Below, in pieces: positions 1 to 8,518 of a stretch of 62,415 nucleotides of DNA. The DNA lies in assembly GCA_017432365.1 (NCBI GenBank), contig JAFRJG010000011.1:1-62415 (forward strand). Direction: 5' to 3'. Position 1 is the first letter of the stretch; each line of letters opens with the position of its first letter. Position numbers and translations under genes: made by a program. This DNA comes from Candidatus Saccharimonadota bacterium. GTDB taxonomy: Bacteria; Patescibacteriota; Saccharimonadia; Saccharimonadales; Saccharimonadaceae. The notes below the pieces were generated by a model. It was not told where the DNA came from. It searched no databases and saw only the letters and a list, made by a program, of their open reading frames with translations.

Positions 1-1
1 A

Positions 2-35
2 TTGACAAACTCGGGGGGGGGGGGGGGGGTAACAT
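2..35 (+). promoter_or_regulatory. Promoter with poly-G spacer, candidate phase-variable
   Basis: TTGACA at 2-7 and a TAACAT -10-like box at 30-35 flank a spacer of 22 nt that contains 17 consecutive G (13-29). Loss of five G would give the optimal 17-nt spacing. The tract touches the window edge, so its length may also be affected by sequencing or assembly. It reads toward the surface protein starting at 76. Confidence 0.5.
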
Positions 36-75
36 TACAAACAGAAAGGTCAAAAAGTTAATAAAAACAAGTCAA

Positions 76-1284
76 ATGAAACACACTTCTCTAATGCTCG
101 CCGGCGCAGTATTCTTGTTCAGTTCCGTAGTGGCATTTAGTCCTCTTGCCACCGACTCCGTTCATGCTACCGCCACAATTTCGGAATTGAATCAAGTCTT
201 TTTCGGTGGCGTGCCAAGCGATAACTTTGCCGCCTGCGCGTTGGAGGCCTACGCCGAAGCTAACTCCACTACTCTAGCGGAACTCGCAGAATCCTTTGAT
301 TCTGGTTCCGGATCCATCTCTGAAGAGTCCTTCGCTAACGTCACTACAATCTCTTGCAATCACGCGACCGAACTGAAAATCGCCCTGCTCGATGTTTTCC
401 CAAAACTCGAAGTACTCGATTTATCATTCAGCACTATTGCTAGTTTTGATGGCTTTTACCATCCCTCTTTAAGAGAGCTTAATCTCGTCGGCGCCTCATT
501 TGTCGATGACCAGATGCAAGAGAAGTTAATCACTTTTGCCCTTGATGAATCTTCCGGTCAATACTCTCTCGATTTATCCCCTCTCCAATTCCTCGCCAGC
601 GCCGATCCCGCCGATCAACAATATCAGCTCAAAACCGTCGACGCGTACGAATCGACTTCAATGAACCCCGACGAAGTCGGTTATAGTTTCGATTCCTCCA
701 CTGGTATTGTCACTTCGGACGGCTCATATCACGCTCGTGCTCTCAATTTTGAGCACTCTCCGTACGGCTCCGTTGACGAACCAGAGTATCGAACGTTCAG
801 TGTATATTTTAGCACTCCTTGCGTCGGCGTTGGTATATCGTTTGACGCAGACCTTGTCCAATACGATGATCGCGAAGCGACCTCATATCTCGCGCCACAA
901 GCTTGCTTGGCACTCTACTATCTCGGCGACATCATCGACTCGGATGATTTTATCGCTAGTGCTACCAAGACCGCAGAAAACATCGCTAGCGACAATGATA
1001 AACTCGCTACTCTGGAAAAAGTCACCTTAGCTCCGGCAGCCGTACCGATAGATCAAACCGTAATCTCTGACCCCGCGCGTATTACTTACGCGATTCCAAC
1101 CTCCCCCGAAGCCAGAAACAGCTATACTCTCGTCTTCCGCTTTACGACTGCAGATAAAATTAAAGCCCCTAATACCGGCGCGCCAATCGAAACAAATACC
1201 TCCCTTAGTCCAGTCATATACCTTCTTCCTGCCTGCATTCTCGCCGTTTTTATATTTCTCCCGCTCCTCTACGTCGTCAAATAA
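76..1284 (+). CDS. Secreted/anchored surface protein with LRR-like segment
   Basis: A 402-residue protein with an N-terminal signal peptide (residues 1-31, hydrophobic core then an Ala cut region) and a C-terminal membrane helix (about 379-401) ending in Lys. Just before the helix is APNTG (364-368), which resembles a sortase-type motif although the gap to the helix is longer than usual. Residues 110-145 (LEVLDLSF, LRELNLVG) look like leucine-rich repeats. The order signal peptide, LRR-like part, stalk, motif, helix suggests a cell-surface protein. The ATG follows a purine-rich leader without a strong Shine-Dalgarno. I do not recognise the full-length family. The upstream G tract suggests variable expression. 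Confidence 0.75.
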   Translation: MKHTSLMLAGAVFLFSSVVAFSPLATDSVHATATISELNQVFFGGVPSDNFAACALEAYAEANSTTLAELAESFDSGSGSISEESFANVTTISCNHATELKIALLDVFPKLEVLDLSFSTIASFDGFYHPSLRELNLVGASFVDDQMQEKLITFALDESSGQYSLDLSPLQFLASADPADQQYQLKTVDAYESTSMNPDEVGYSFDSSTGIVTSDGSYHARALNFEHSPYGSVDEPEYRTFSVYFSTPCVGVGISFDADLVQYDDREATSYLAPQACLALYYLGDIIDSDDFIASATKTAENIASDNDKLATLEKVTLAPAAVPIDQTVISDPARITYAIPTSPEARNSYTLVFRFTTADKIKAPNTGAPIETNTSLSPVIYLLPACILAVFIFLPLLYVVK

Positions 1285-1309
1285 TTAAAAATCAAATTTA
1301 CCAATTTTT

Positions 1310-1891
1310 ATGAGTAATCAAGAATACTTAACCGAAGAAAACTATCGAAAAGGCCAAAACACTCTCAAGCTTATCGCCACAGTTATACTAATCGTATCTA
1401 TAATTGCCGGCGTACTCCTCATTACTCTCGGAATTATCGAAAAATCAACCGGCTCAAACAACGCCTCTGCTATCTCTTTCTCTGACGTTGAAGATAGAGC
1501 TAACGCAGATTTCGAAACCGCCACCAGCCAAATGCTTGAAGAATCGAGACAACAAGCAGAAGACATGGAGCGTAAGTTTGATTCTAGCGTCGAAGCAACA
1601 AGGCGCGAGTTTGATGCTGATGTCGCAGCCATTAATCGCAACTTTGGCTCGACCGTTATGATTATGGTAGGTGTTTTTATTCTTATAGCTGGTGCTATGC
1701 TTTCCGGGTTCCTCTTCCTCATCGCTCATCGTCGAGAAGTTACGGCCTTTGGAGTCCAGCAGATGATGCCAATTGCTAAGGAAGCCACCGAAAAAATTAC
1801 ACCTACGGTTGCTAAAGCCGCTGGTACGGTTGCCAAAACCGTTACCGAGGGAATTACCCGCGGAACTAAAAACGACAAAGCGAAGAAATAA
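1310..1891 (+). CDS. Two-helix membrane protein with coiled-coil loop
   Basis: A 193-residue protein with membrane helices at about 20-44 and 114-140. The loop between them (60-110) is charged and helical and probably forms a coiled coil. The C-terminal 45 residues are Lys/Ala/Thr rich, as in an amphipathic helix. It lies 25 bp downstream of the surface protein and is followed by a strong terminator, so the two probably form one transcript. No family is recognised and no function can be assigned. Confidence 0.65.
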   Translation: MSNQEYLTEENYRKGQNTLKLIATVILIVSIIAGVLLITLGIIEKSTGSNNASAISFSDVEDRANADFETATSQMLEESRQQAEDMERKFDSSVEATRREFDADVAAINRNFGSTVMIMVGVFILIAGAMLSGFLFLIAHRREVTAFGVQQMMPIAKEATEKITPTVAKAAGTVAKTVTEGITRGTKNDKAKK

Positions 1892-1910
1892 AGCAACCCG
1901 GCATCTAATA

Positions 1911-1938
1911 AAAATCCAGCCAGTACGGCTGGATTTTT
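1911..1938 (+). terminator. Intrinsic terminator
   Basis: A 10-bp stem (AAATCCAGCC / GGCTGGATTT) with a 5-nt loop runs into T residues. It closes the two-gene unit starting at 76. Confidence 0.85.
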
Positions 1939-2028
1939 GGAAAAATCATCATCCTAATAATTTGCAAAACGCTACTACCACTCGAACCCCCTTACTAATC
2001 GAAAAACTAATCACACCTCATGATTGGC

Positions 2029-2808
2029 TCACTCGAATAACTTCAAATACTCTTTTGCCACTTTTTCTGGCTCCCCCTCGCAAACAATCTTCCCGCTCTC
2101 AATCATTATCGCTCTATCACAAAACTTCCGGACATTTTCCATCGAATGTGTTACTAGAATCACCGTCTGATTCCCCTTGAGCGACGCAAAATAATCGTTA
2201 CACTTCTGCTGGAACGCCGCATCTCCGACCGCTAAGACTTCATCAAGTACTAAAATATCTCCCTTCGCTCGAATCGCGATAGAAAACGCAAGTCTGACCT
2301 GCATCCCGCTCGAATAATTCTTCAACTTCTGGTCTTGGAATTGTTCCAGCTCCGCAAACTTCCAAATATCTTCATACATCGCGTCCATTTCTTTATTAGA
2401 AAATCCCAGTAACGCCCCGTTCAAATATACATTTTGTCGTCCTGTCAGTTCCGGATTGAATCCCACTCCAAGCTCAATAAATGGCACTAAGTTCCCGTTG
2501 ACCGTTACTGTTCCTTTCTCCGGATAATAAATCCCTGATAAAATCTTCAGTAACGTCGATTTTCCGCTTCCGTTTCTCCCGACAATCCCGAGAAACTCTC
2601 CCCGCTTCACGTTAAAGTTAATCCCCGTTAAAACTTTCTGGTCTCGATACCCCTTCACCCCTCGTAAGCGATTGAATATCGCTTGCTTTAATCCCCAAGC
2701 TTTCTCTGTCGGCAACCTAAAGCTCTTCGACAGTCCTCGCACTTCAATCGCATTTTTCTCCTGAACATTCGCCGTCACGATTCTTGAACCGATTTTTCTT
2801 CTTGCCAT
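2029..2808 (-). CDS. Polysaccharide ABC exporter, ATP-binding protein (Wzt/TagH type)
   Basis: A 259-residue ABC ATPase. Walker A is GRNGSGKST (near 76-84), the signature is YSSGMQ, Walker B is ILVLDE, and a switch His is in VTHS. The N-terminal region (FRLPTEKAWGLKQAIFNRLRG) is typical of ATPases that export O-antigen or teichoic acid chains. There is no C-terminal carbohydrate-binding extension. It sits 2 bp after the permease gene and with it should export an undecaprenyl-linked glycan made by the neighbouring enzymes. The exact substrate cannot be inferred. Confidence 0.9.
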   Translation of the reverse strand: MARRKIGSRIVTANVQEKNAIEVRGLSKSFRLPTEKAWGLKQAIFNRLRGVKGYRDQKVLTGINFNVKRGEFLGIVGRNGSGKSTLLKILSGIYYPEKGTVTVNGNLVPFIELGVGFNPELTGRQNVYLNGALLGFSNKEMDAMYEDIWKFAELEQFQDQKLKNYSSGMQVRLAFSIAIRAKGDILVLDEVLAVGDAAFQQKCNDYFASLKGNQTVILVTHSMENVRKFCDRAIMIESGKIVCEGEPEKVAKEYLKLFE

Positions 2809-2810
2809 CT

Positions 2811-3626
2811 CTAAACCTCCTCCGCGAAGAACCGCGACTGTCTATGGAAATACCGCGCCCCGACCACCAAAACCACCCCGACTAACAAAATCGGTATTAT
2901 CGCCAGCGCCGGATGCCCGAGATAATTCCAGCTCGTCATCGTCTCAACCGTCACTAAATTATGTCTCACGTCTTGAATTACTTGTGCAATCGGATTTAAT
3001 AAAATCACTTTCGCCGCCAACTGACTCGCACTCGCCACCATCGACACCGGGTAAATAATCGGCACCGCATAAAACAGCGCCTGAATCACTACTTCCCAAA
3101 TCGACGCAATATCTCGATACTTCACATTTATCGCCCCCAACAAAAACGCAATCCCTAGCGACAAACAATACAACTCAAAAATCGACAAGGGAACTAACAA
3201 CCACGACAAGCTCGGCATCACCCCGTTTAATAATGCAAAAATCACAATCACAACTAAGTTAATTGCTAAGTTAATCAGCGCTGTAAATGTTGTGGAAACT
3301 ACAACAATATATTTCGGAAAACTAATCTTCCTAATCAGTTCCCCTCTCTGAACCATCGCCTGAATCCCCTGACTTGTACATTCCGTGAAGAAACTCCATA
3401 ACGTTGTTCCTGTCAAGAGATACACGGGATAATGTGGGATGTCGCCCCCCATCTTCAACAATTTCGCAAACACAATATATAAAATCGCAAACAACATCAG
3501 CGGTCGCAACAACGCCCAGAGGTATCCGAGTACCGACCCCTGGTATCTCAATCGGAAATCCGTCCGCGTCAGCTCCTTCAATAGAATCCGATTATTACGA
3601 TAAAAGAAATTCGGAATACCACTCAT
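2811..3626 (-). CDS. Polysaccharide ABC exporter permease (Wzm/TagG type)
   Basis: A 271-residue ABC-2 type permease with six predicted membrane helices and the family N-terminus (LLKELTRTDFRLRYQGSVLGYLWALLRPL). It pairs with the ATPase directly downstream. It is the second half of an exporter in a locus that also has a Wzy-like polymerase, so the locus contains elements of both ABC-dependent and Wzy-dependent glycan assembly. The gene is part of the minus-strand operon that starts at the GT2 gene (5582). Confidence 0.9.
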   Translation of the reverse strand: MSGIPNFFYRNNRILLKELTRTDFRLRYQGSVLGYLWALLRPLMLFAILYIVFAKLLKMGGDIPHYPVYLLTGTTLWSFFTECTSQGIQAMVQRGELIRKISFPKYIVVVSTTFTALINLAINLVVIVIFALLNGVMPSLSWLLVPLSIFELYCLSLGIAFLLGAINVKYRDIASIWEVVIQALFYAVPIIYPVSMVASASQLAAKVILLNPIAQVIQDVRHNLVTVETMTSWNYLGHPALAIIPILLVGVVLVVGARYFHRQSRFFAEEV

Positions 3627-3647
3627 ATTACTCTTATTTTACCATGC

Positions 3648-4652
3648 CTACTGACTATTTTTCAAAAACCGTAAAGTATCTCTGACCGCCTCTTTAACGC
3701 CGCGCTCCGTTTTCCAACCCAGTTCCCGCTCTGCCTTCTCTGGATTCGCAAACAACACCGCTAAATCCCCCGCCCGCCTCTCGCCATACTTCACCGGCAG
3801 CTTCTCTCCCGCCGCTTCTTCAAACGCCGCGATAATCTCCTTCACGCTCGTTGCTTTCCCGCTTCCGAGATTATAAACCGCCACGCCTTGCCTCATCTTC
3901 TCAAGCGCCTTTACGTGTCCCTTTGCCAAGTCCGTCACATGAATAAAATCCCTTTCGCACGTCCCGTCCCTCGTCGAATAATCGTCACCAAATACCGTCA
4001 GCGCTGGTATCTCTCCTCGATACACCTTCATCACAATCGGCATCAAGTTATTCGGGATTCCATTCGGATCTTCTCCGATTAGCCCTGACTTGTCCGCCCC
4101 AATCGGGTTAAAATACCGTAAAATCGTCGCCGAGAACTCCGGCTCCGCCTTTACAAAATCTCGAATAACCTGTTCAATCATAAACTTTGTCCAGCCATAC
4201 GGATTCGTAATCCCGACCCCAGTCACTAGTGTCTCGTCCAGTCCCTTCTCCGGCATTTTCTGGTCCCCATACACCGTCGCTGACGAAGAAAAAACCAATC
4301 GCCTCACCTCTGTCTCTTTCATCGCCTTGAGCAAATTAACCGTTCCTCCGATATTCTTCTCATAATACTCGAGTGGTTTCTCGACGCTCTCTCCGACCGC
4401 CTTGAGCCCCGCGAAATGCATCACGGCGTCGAACTCTCCGTTTCGCAAAACTCCTAAAACCCCCGAAAAATCCTCCAAATCAACTTCATGGAACTTTGGC
4501 TTCAATCCAGCAATCTCAAAAATCCGATCAAGAACCTCAATTTTTGAATTGGCTAAATTGTCTAAAATCTCTACCTCGTACCCCGCCCGAATCAACTCAA
4601 CCGCCGTATGTGACCCGATATATCCCGTCCCGCCAGTCAATAAAACCTTCAT
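3648..4652 (-). CDS. galE: UDP-glucose 4-epimerase
   Basis: A 334-residue extended SDR enzyme interconverting UDP-glucose and UDP-galactose. The NAD-binding motif is GGTGYIGSH (7-15), followed by SSSATVYG with the catalytic Ser/Thr and NPYGWTK with the catalytic Tyr and Lys. Length and motifs match GalE throughout. It provides nucleotide sugars for the glycan locus and is translated from the same minus-strand operon as the glycosyltransferase upstream (6-bp gap). Confidence 0.93.
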   Translation of the reverse strand: MKVLLTGGTGYIGSHTAVELIRAGYEVEILDNLANSKIEVLDRIFEIAGLKPKFHEVDLEDFSGVLGVLRNGEFDAVMHFAGLKAVGESVEKPLEYYEKNIGGTVNLLKAMKETEVRRLVFSSSATVYGDQKMPEKGLDETLVTGVGITNPYGWTKFMIEQVIRDFVKAEPEFSATILRYFNPIGADKSGLIGEDPNGIPNNLMPIVMKVYRGEIPALTVFGDDYSTRDGTCERDFIHVTDLAKGHVKALEKMRQGVAVYNLGSGKATSVKEIIAAFEEAAGEKLPVKYGERRAGDLAVLFANPEKAERELGWKTERGVKEAVRDTLRFLKNSQ

Positions 4653-4658
4653 ACTTTC

Positions 4659-5582
4659 CTAACTACGTTTTGAAGTCTCAATCAGTAATAGCTCAAACAA
4701 CTGTCGATGCTTCCGGACGACCACCTGTAAAATAATGCCGCAAACAAACATTAAAACTGCGATGGTCATCAAAAATCCAGCAAAAATCAACGTCGGGAAT
4801 CGCAAAACAAGACCAGTCTCGAAATACTCAATAAACACCGGAGCTCCAAATCCAACCGACAAAATCATTAAAACGCACCCGATAATCCCAAAAAACAGCA
4901 TTGGGCGATATTCTTCAAACAGCCGTACAATCGTCAATAAAACCTTGAAGCCATCAGAAAATGTATTTAACTTTGACTCACTCCCTTCCTCGCGGTCTCG
5001 ATATTTTACTGGAACTTCTTCAATAAAAAAGTTTTTATCCAATGCATGAATCGTCATCTCTGTCTCAATCTCAAATCCCTTTGACAAAACCGGAAAAGTC
5101 TTCACGAAATCGCGAGAAAACGCTCGATAACCAGTCATAATATCTCGAATCTTACTACGAAAAATAACATTAATCAGTCCTCGCACTAATCTATTCCCAA
5201 AATTATGGAACGGCCGCTTGTTCTCCTGAAAATACGTCGACGACAGTCTATCCCCGACTGCCATATCTACACCTTTCTTCAAAACCAAATCACAAAGCGT
5301 CCTCGCTGATTCTGCTGGATACGTCCCATCTCCGTCAATCATCAGATAACAATCCGCCTCAATCTCGCGGAACATACTCCGAACGACGTTCCCCTTACCC
5401 TGCCTCCGTTCGAACCTAACAGTCGCTCCGGCTTTTTTTGCGATTTCCTCCGTTTTATCGGTCGAATTATTGTCGTAAACAAAAATCTCCGCCTCCGGGA
5501 GCGCCTTTTTATAGTCTTTTACGACACGTCCAATCGTCTTTTCTTCATTAAAACAAGGAATCAACACCGCAATCTTTTTCAT
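4659..5582 (-). CDS. Family 2 glycosyltransferase with C-terminal membrane helices
   Basis: A 307-residue enzyme with an N-terminal GT-A domain: IPCFNEEKTIGRVV at the start, DNNSTDKT, and a DGDGTYP metal-binding motif. Two membrane helices follow (about 225-250 and 265-290). This is the dolichyl-phosphate-mannose-synthase-like architecture of enzymes that load a sugar onto a polyprenyl phosphate. It is the first gene of the minus operon. TAAAAT lies exactly 6 nt before the ATG, so its mRNA is predicted to be leaderless. Confidence 0.88.
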   Translation of the reverse strand: MKKIAVLIPCFNEEKTIGRVVKDYKKALPEAEIFVYDNNSTDKTEEIAKKAGATVRFERRQGKGNVVRSMFREIEADCYLMIDGDGTYPAESARTLCDLVLKKGVDMAVGDRLSSTYFQENKRPFHNFGNRLVRGLINVIFRSKIRDIMTGYRAFSRDFVKTFPVLSKGFEIETEMTIHALDKNFFIEEVPVKYRDREEGSESKLNTFSDGFKVLLTIVRLFEEYRPMLFFGIIGCVLMILSVGFGAPVFIEYFETGLVLRFPTLIFAGFLMTIAVLMFVCGIILQVVVRKHRQLFELLLIETSKRS

Positions 5583-5588
5583 GCCTCT

Positions 5589-5594
5589 ATTTTA
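5589..5594 (-). promoter_or_regulatory. -10 box of glycan export operon
   Basis: TAAAAT ends 6 nt before the ATG at 5582. This is the recurrent leaderless spacing in the window. Confidence 0.6.
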
Positions 5595-5617
5595 ACATAA
5601 ATCATAGGCTTTTATGA

Positions 5618-5623
5618 TATAAT
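5618..5623 (+). promoter_or_regulatory. -10 box of sugar-phosphate transferase operon
   Basis: TATAAT ends 7 nt before the ATG at 5631. With the minus box at 5589-5594 it forms a compact divergent promoter. Confidence 0.65.
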
Positions 5624-5630
5624 CCCTATA

Positions 5631-7055
5631 ATGCGCAAGGATTTTACTTTCCTTTCTCGAGTCGTGCTCATGTTGGGCGATATTTTTGCCATCTTTTTTT
5701 CCTTCGCTTTCGCATACTACTACCGTACTCATCTCGACCCCCATTTCTACACTTTCCAACCCGACTTTAGGGGCTACGCTCTAGAAATCTTCTGTCTGAT
5801 TCCGATTTGGCTCGTTATTCTCGCTTTTCTCGGTCTCTATTCTAAGAAGAACCTCGCCCGCCACTCTCGCGCTCGAGAAATCGCCCGTCTCTTGATTGCG
5901 TCCGTCGTTGGCGTCATGGCGCTCATCTCTTTTGATTATCTCGCCCGTCGCGACCTCTTTCCTGTCCGCACCATTATCTTTTACTCGTTTATTCTCTGTT
6001 TCCTCTTCCTTGTCTTGAATCGGACGCTTTTCCGCCTCTTCCGCGACGTTCTCTACCGAAAAAACCACGGCACTCTTCGCGCCGTCATTATCGGTAATAA
6101 CCAAAACACTGATTATCTCGCCGATTATATCTCCGCCACCCCTGAATCCGGCTTCCGCCTCGTCGGCATCGTCGCTAATCGTAAGTTTTTCCCTAAAGAC
6201 CTCAAGGAACGCCAATACTCCTCCCTAAAGGAAGCCTTAAACTCCGCCCGCCCCGACGTCATTTTCCAAACCGATGAACGTCAAACCGAGTACGTTTATA
6301 AGCAGTCTATCGACCGCCATCTTCTCTATTATTTCGTTCCGAGCGAAGCCTCGCTCTCTTCTCAGCTCGGCGACCTCGAACTGGTCGGAAATACTCCCGT
6401 TCTCCGCGTCTCGGTCACGCCACTTCTCGGTAACGCAAAATATGCCAAGCGCGCCGTCGATATTCTTCTTGGCGGTCTCCTGTTTCTTCTCGCTCTTCTC
6501 CCGATGGTTGTCCTCTTCCTTCTCAACAAACTTACCAATCTTACAGCTCCCGCTCTCTACTCCGAATATCGCCTTTCTCAGTTCAATCAGAAGTTTAAAA
6601 TCTACAAGTTCCGTTCCATGAAGCCCGAGTTTTGCGGACTCTCCCCCGAAGAGGCGTTCAAGAAAATCGGTCGTCCCGACTTAATAAAAACCTACCGTAA
6701 AAACGGCGACTTCTTAAAGAACGACCCTCGGATTACTCGCTTCGGGCGTTTTCTCCGTGCGACTTCTCTTGATGAATTGCCTCAGCTTTGGAATGTCCTC
6801 CGTGGCGACATCTCCCTCGTCGGTCCTCGTGCTCTCGTCCCTGGCGAGCTGAAAAAATACGGCGACCGCTCCCTCCTTTTGACCGTTAAGTCCGGTCTGA
6901 CGGGTCTCGCTCAAGTCTCTGGTCGTCGCGACCTTTCCTTTGAAGAGCGCCGCTCGCTCGACCTTTATTACATTAAAAACTGGTCGCTCGCTCTCGATTT
7001 TCAGATTCTCCTCCGCACGGTTAAGGTCGTCTTTCTCCGCGAAGGAGCGAAGTAG
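5631..7055 (+). CDS. Polyprenyl glycosylphosphotransferase (WbaP/WcaJ-like)
   Basis: A 474-residue initiating transferase of exopolysaccharide or capsule synthesis. Four N-terminal membrane helices come first, then a Rossmann-like region (AVIIGNNQNT), another helix near 278-300, and the C-terminal bacterial sugar transferase domain with KFRSM, the DELPQLWNVLRGDISLVGPR motif and GLTGLAQVSGR. It would transfer a sugar-1-phosphate from a nucleotide sugar to undecaprenyl phosphate and so start the repeat unit. Its stop overlaps the GTG start of the next glycosyltransferase (TAGTG). Confidence 0.92.
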   Translation: MRKDFTFLSRVVLMLGDIFAIFFSFAFAYYYRTHLDPHFYTFQPDFRGYALEIFCLIPIWLVILAFLGLYSKKNLARHSRAREIARLLIASVVGVMALISFDYLARRDLFPVRTIIFYSFILCFLFLVLNRTLFRLFRDVLYRKNHGTLRAVIIGNNQNTDYLADYISATPESGFRLVGIVANRKFFPKDLKERQYSSLKEALNSARPDVIFQTDERQTEYVYKQSIDRHLLYYFVPSEASLSSQLGDLELVGNTPVLRVSVTPLLGNAKYAKRAVDILLGGLLFLLALLPMVVLFLLNKLTNLTAPALYSEYRLSQFNQKFKIYKFRSMKPEFCGLSPEEAFKKIGRPDLIKTYRKNGDFLKNDPRITRFGRFLRATSLDELPQLWNVLRGDISLVGPRALVPGELKKYGDRSLLLTVKSGLTGLAQVSGRRDLSFEERRSLDLYYIKNWSLALDFQILLRTVKVVFLREGAK

Positions 7056-8518
7056 TGAAAGTCGCTCTCGTTTGCGACTGGCTTACTAATATCGGCGGCG
7101 CCGAACGTGTCCTAAAATCCCTCTCTGATCTTTTTCCTTCCGCCCCGATTTACACCTCCCAATACAACCCAAAGAAAATTGACTGGTTCAAAGATAAAAA
7201 TGTTCAAGTTGGCTGGCTCCAGATTTTTCCCTCGAGCTTCCGCCGTCTCCTCGGACCGCTCCGTCAATGGTATTTTTCTCATCTTAACCTCTCCGAGTAC
7301 GACTTAATTATCTCCGTGACCGGCGCCGAAGCGAAGGGAATTAAAAAGGGCAACGCTCGCCATGTCTGTTATTGTCACGTCCCGACTCAATACTACTGGG
7401 GCATGAAAGATGACTACCTTAAAAATCCCGGTTTTGGACTGCTGAATCCCCTCGCTCGCCTCGGATTAAAGCTCCTTCTTCCTCCGCTAAAATCTGCCGA
7501 CTTTCGCGCCGCTCAAAAGCCTGACGAATTTATCACCATCTCAACCTATTCTGCCGGCGAAATCAAGAAATCCTATAATCGCGACGCAACTATCATCTTT
7601 CCTCCTGTCGCTGTGGAAAAGTTCTCCACTTCTGACTTTTCCACAACCAAAAGGGAAATAAAAACCGCCAAACGTCAACCGAACACGCCGGAAAAACCCG
7701 AACGCCGAGGCTATATCACGACTTCGCGCCAAGTCAACTGGAAACGTCTCGACTTAGCTATCGAGGCTTGTCTAGCTCTCAAAGTTCCCTTAACCGTTAT
7801 CGGTGAGGGACCCGAGCATAAAAAACTCAAACAACTTGCAAAAAAATCCCATCTCATCAAGTTCGTCCCCCTCGTCTCCCAAGACGAACTTGTCAGCTAC
7901 TTAACTTCCGCCAAAGGCTATATTTTTCCTTCACTTGAACCTTTCGGCATCGCCCCTGTCGAAGCTCTCGCCGCTGGCTGCCCCGTTATCGCCTACGGTA
8001 ACGGCGGTGCCCTCGATTATGTCATCGACGGAGAAAACGGCGTCCTCTTCGGGAAACAAAGCGTCAATTCTCTTCGTCAGGCGCTCAAGCGTTTTGAGTC
8101 TCTGTCTTTTGACGAAACGACCGTTAAGGCTTCTGCCCTCCCGTTCTCAGAAACGCGCTTCCGCGAAAAAATCCTCGCCCATCTCTCCGGTAAACCCCAG
8201 AAAACCCCCTCCGCCCCCGCGCCAAAACCTAAACCAATCGTCAAGAAGCCCGTCTCAAAGCCCGTCGTAAAATCCGCTCCCGTCGCCAAGCCGACCTCAA
8301 CGCCCGCTCCGAAGCCAACTCAAAAACCCGTCGCCAAGTCCACTCCCGTCACCAAACCCGCCCCTCGCTCCATAGATATCGCCCCTCCCCGCCAAAAACG
8401 AAACATAAACCAGAAAAAAGTCAAACCGAAGGGAACCATAAATCATGAAAAAGTCAAACCAAAGGGAACAACGACTCAAAAACCGTCCCAGCCCGGTACT
8501 CAAATCAAGATTAACTAG
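7055..8518 (+). CDS. Family 4 glycosyltransferase with Pro/Lys-rich C-terminal tail
   Basis: A 487-residue protein that begins with GTG at the overlapping stop of the upstream gene. Residues 1-375 are a GT-B fold enzyme: GGAERVL near the N-terminus, VIGEGPEHKKL, and the nucleotide-sugar motif EPFGIAPVEALAAGCPVIAYGNGG. Residues 385-487 are low complexity, rich in Pro, Lys, Ala and Thr, with two KVKPKGT repeats that correspond to a tandem DNA repeat. The basic tail may bind the membrane or glycan. Its 3' end overlaps the polymerase start by 74 bp. Confidence 0.88.
   Translation: MKVALVCDWLTNIGGAERVLKSLSDLFPSAPIYTSQYNPKKIDWFKDKNVQVGWLQIFPSSFRRLLGPLRQWYFSHLNLSEYDLIISVTGAEAKGIKKGNARHVCYCHVPTQYYWGMKDDYLKNPGFGLLNPLARLGLKLLLPPLKSADFRAAQKPDEFITISTYSAGEIKKSYNRDATIIFPPVAVEKFSTSDFSTTKREIKTAKRQPNTPEKPERRGYITTSRQVNWKRLDLAIEACLALKVPLTVIGEGPEHKKLKQLAKKSHLIKFVPLVSQDELVSYLTSAKGYIFPSLEPFGIAPVEALAAGCPVIAYGNGGALDYVIDGENGVLFGKQSVNSLRQALKRFESLSFDETTVKASALPFSETRFREKILAHLSGKPQKTPSAPAPKPKPIVKKPVSKPVVKSAPVAKPTSTPAPKPTQKPVAKSTPVTKPAPRSIDIAPPRQKRNINQKKVKPKGTINHEKVKPKGTTTQKPSQPGTQIKIN

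Noticed and set aside
364-1284. Clear LPXTG sortase substrate
   Set aside because: APNTG is only LPXTG-like, the gap to the membrane helix is long, and no sortase gene is visible; noted only as a possibility.
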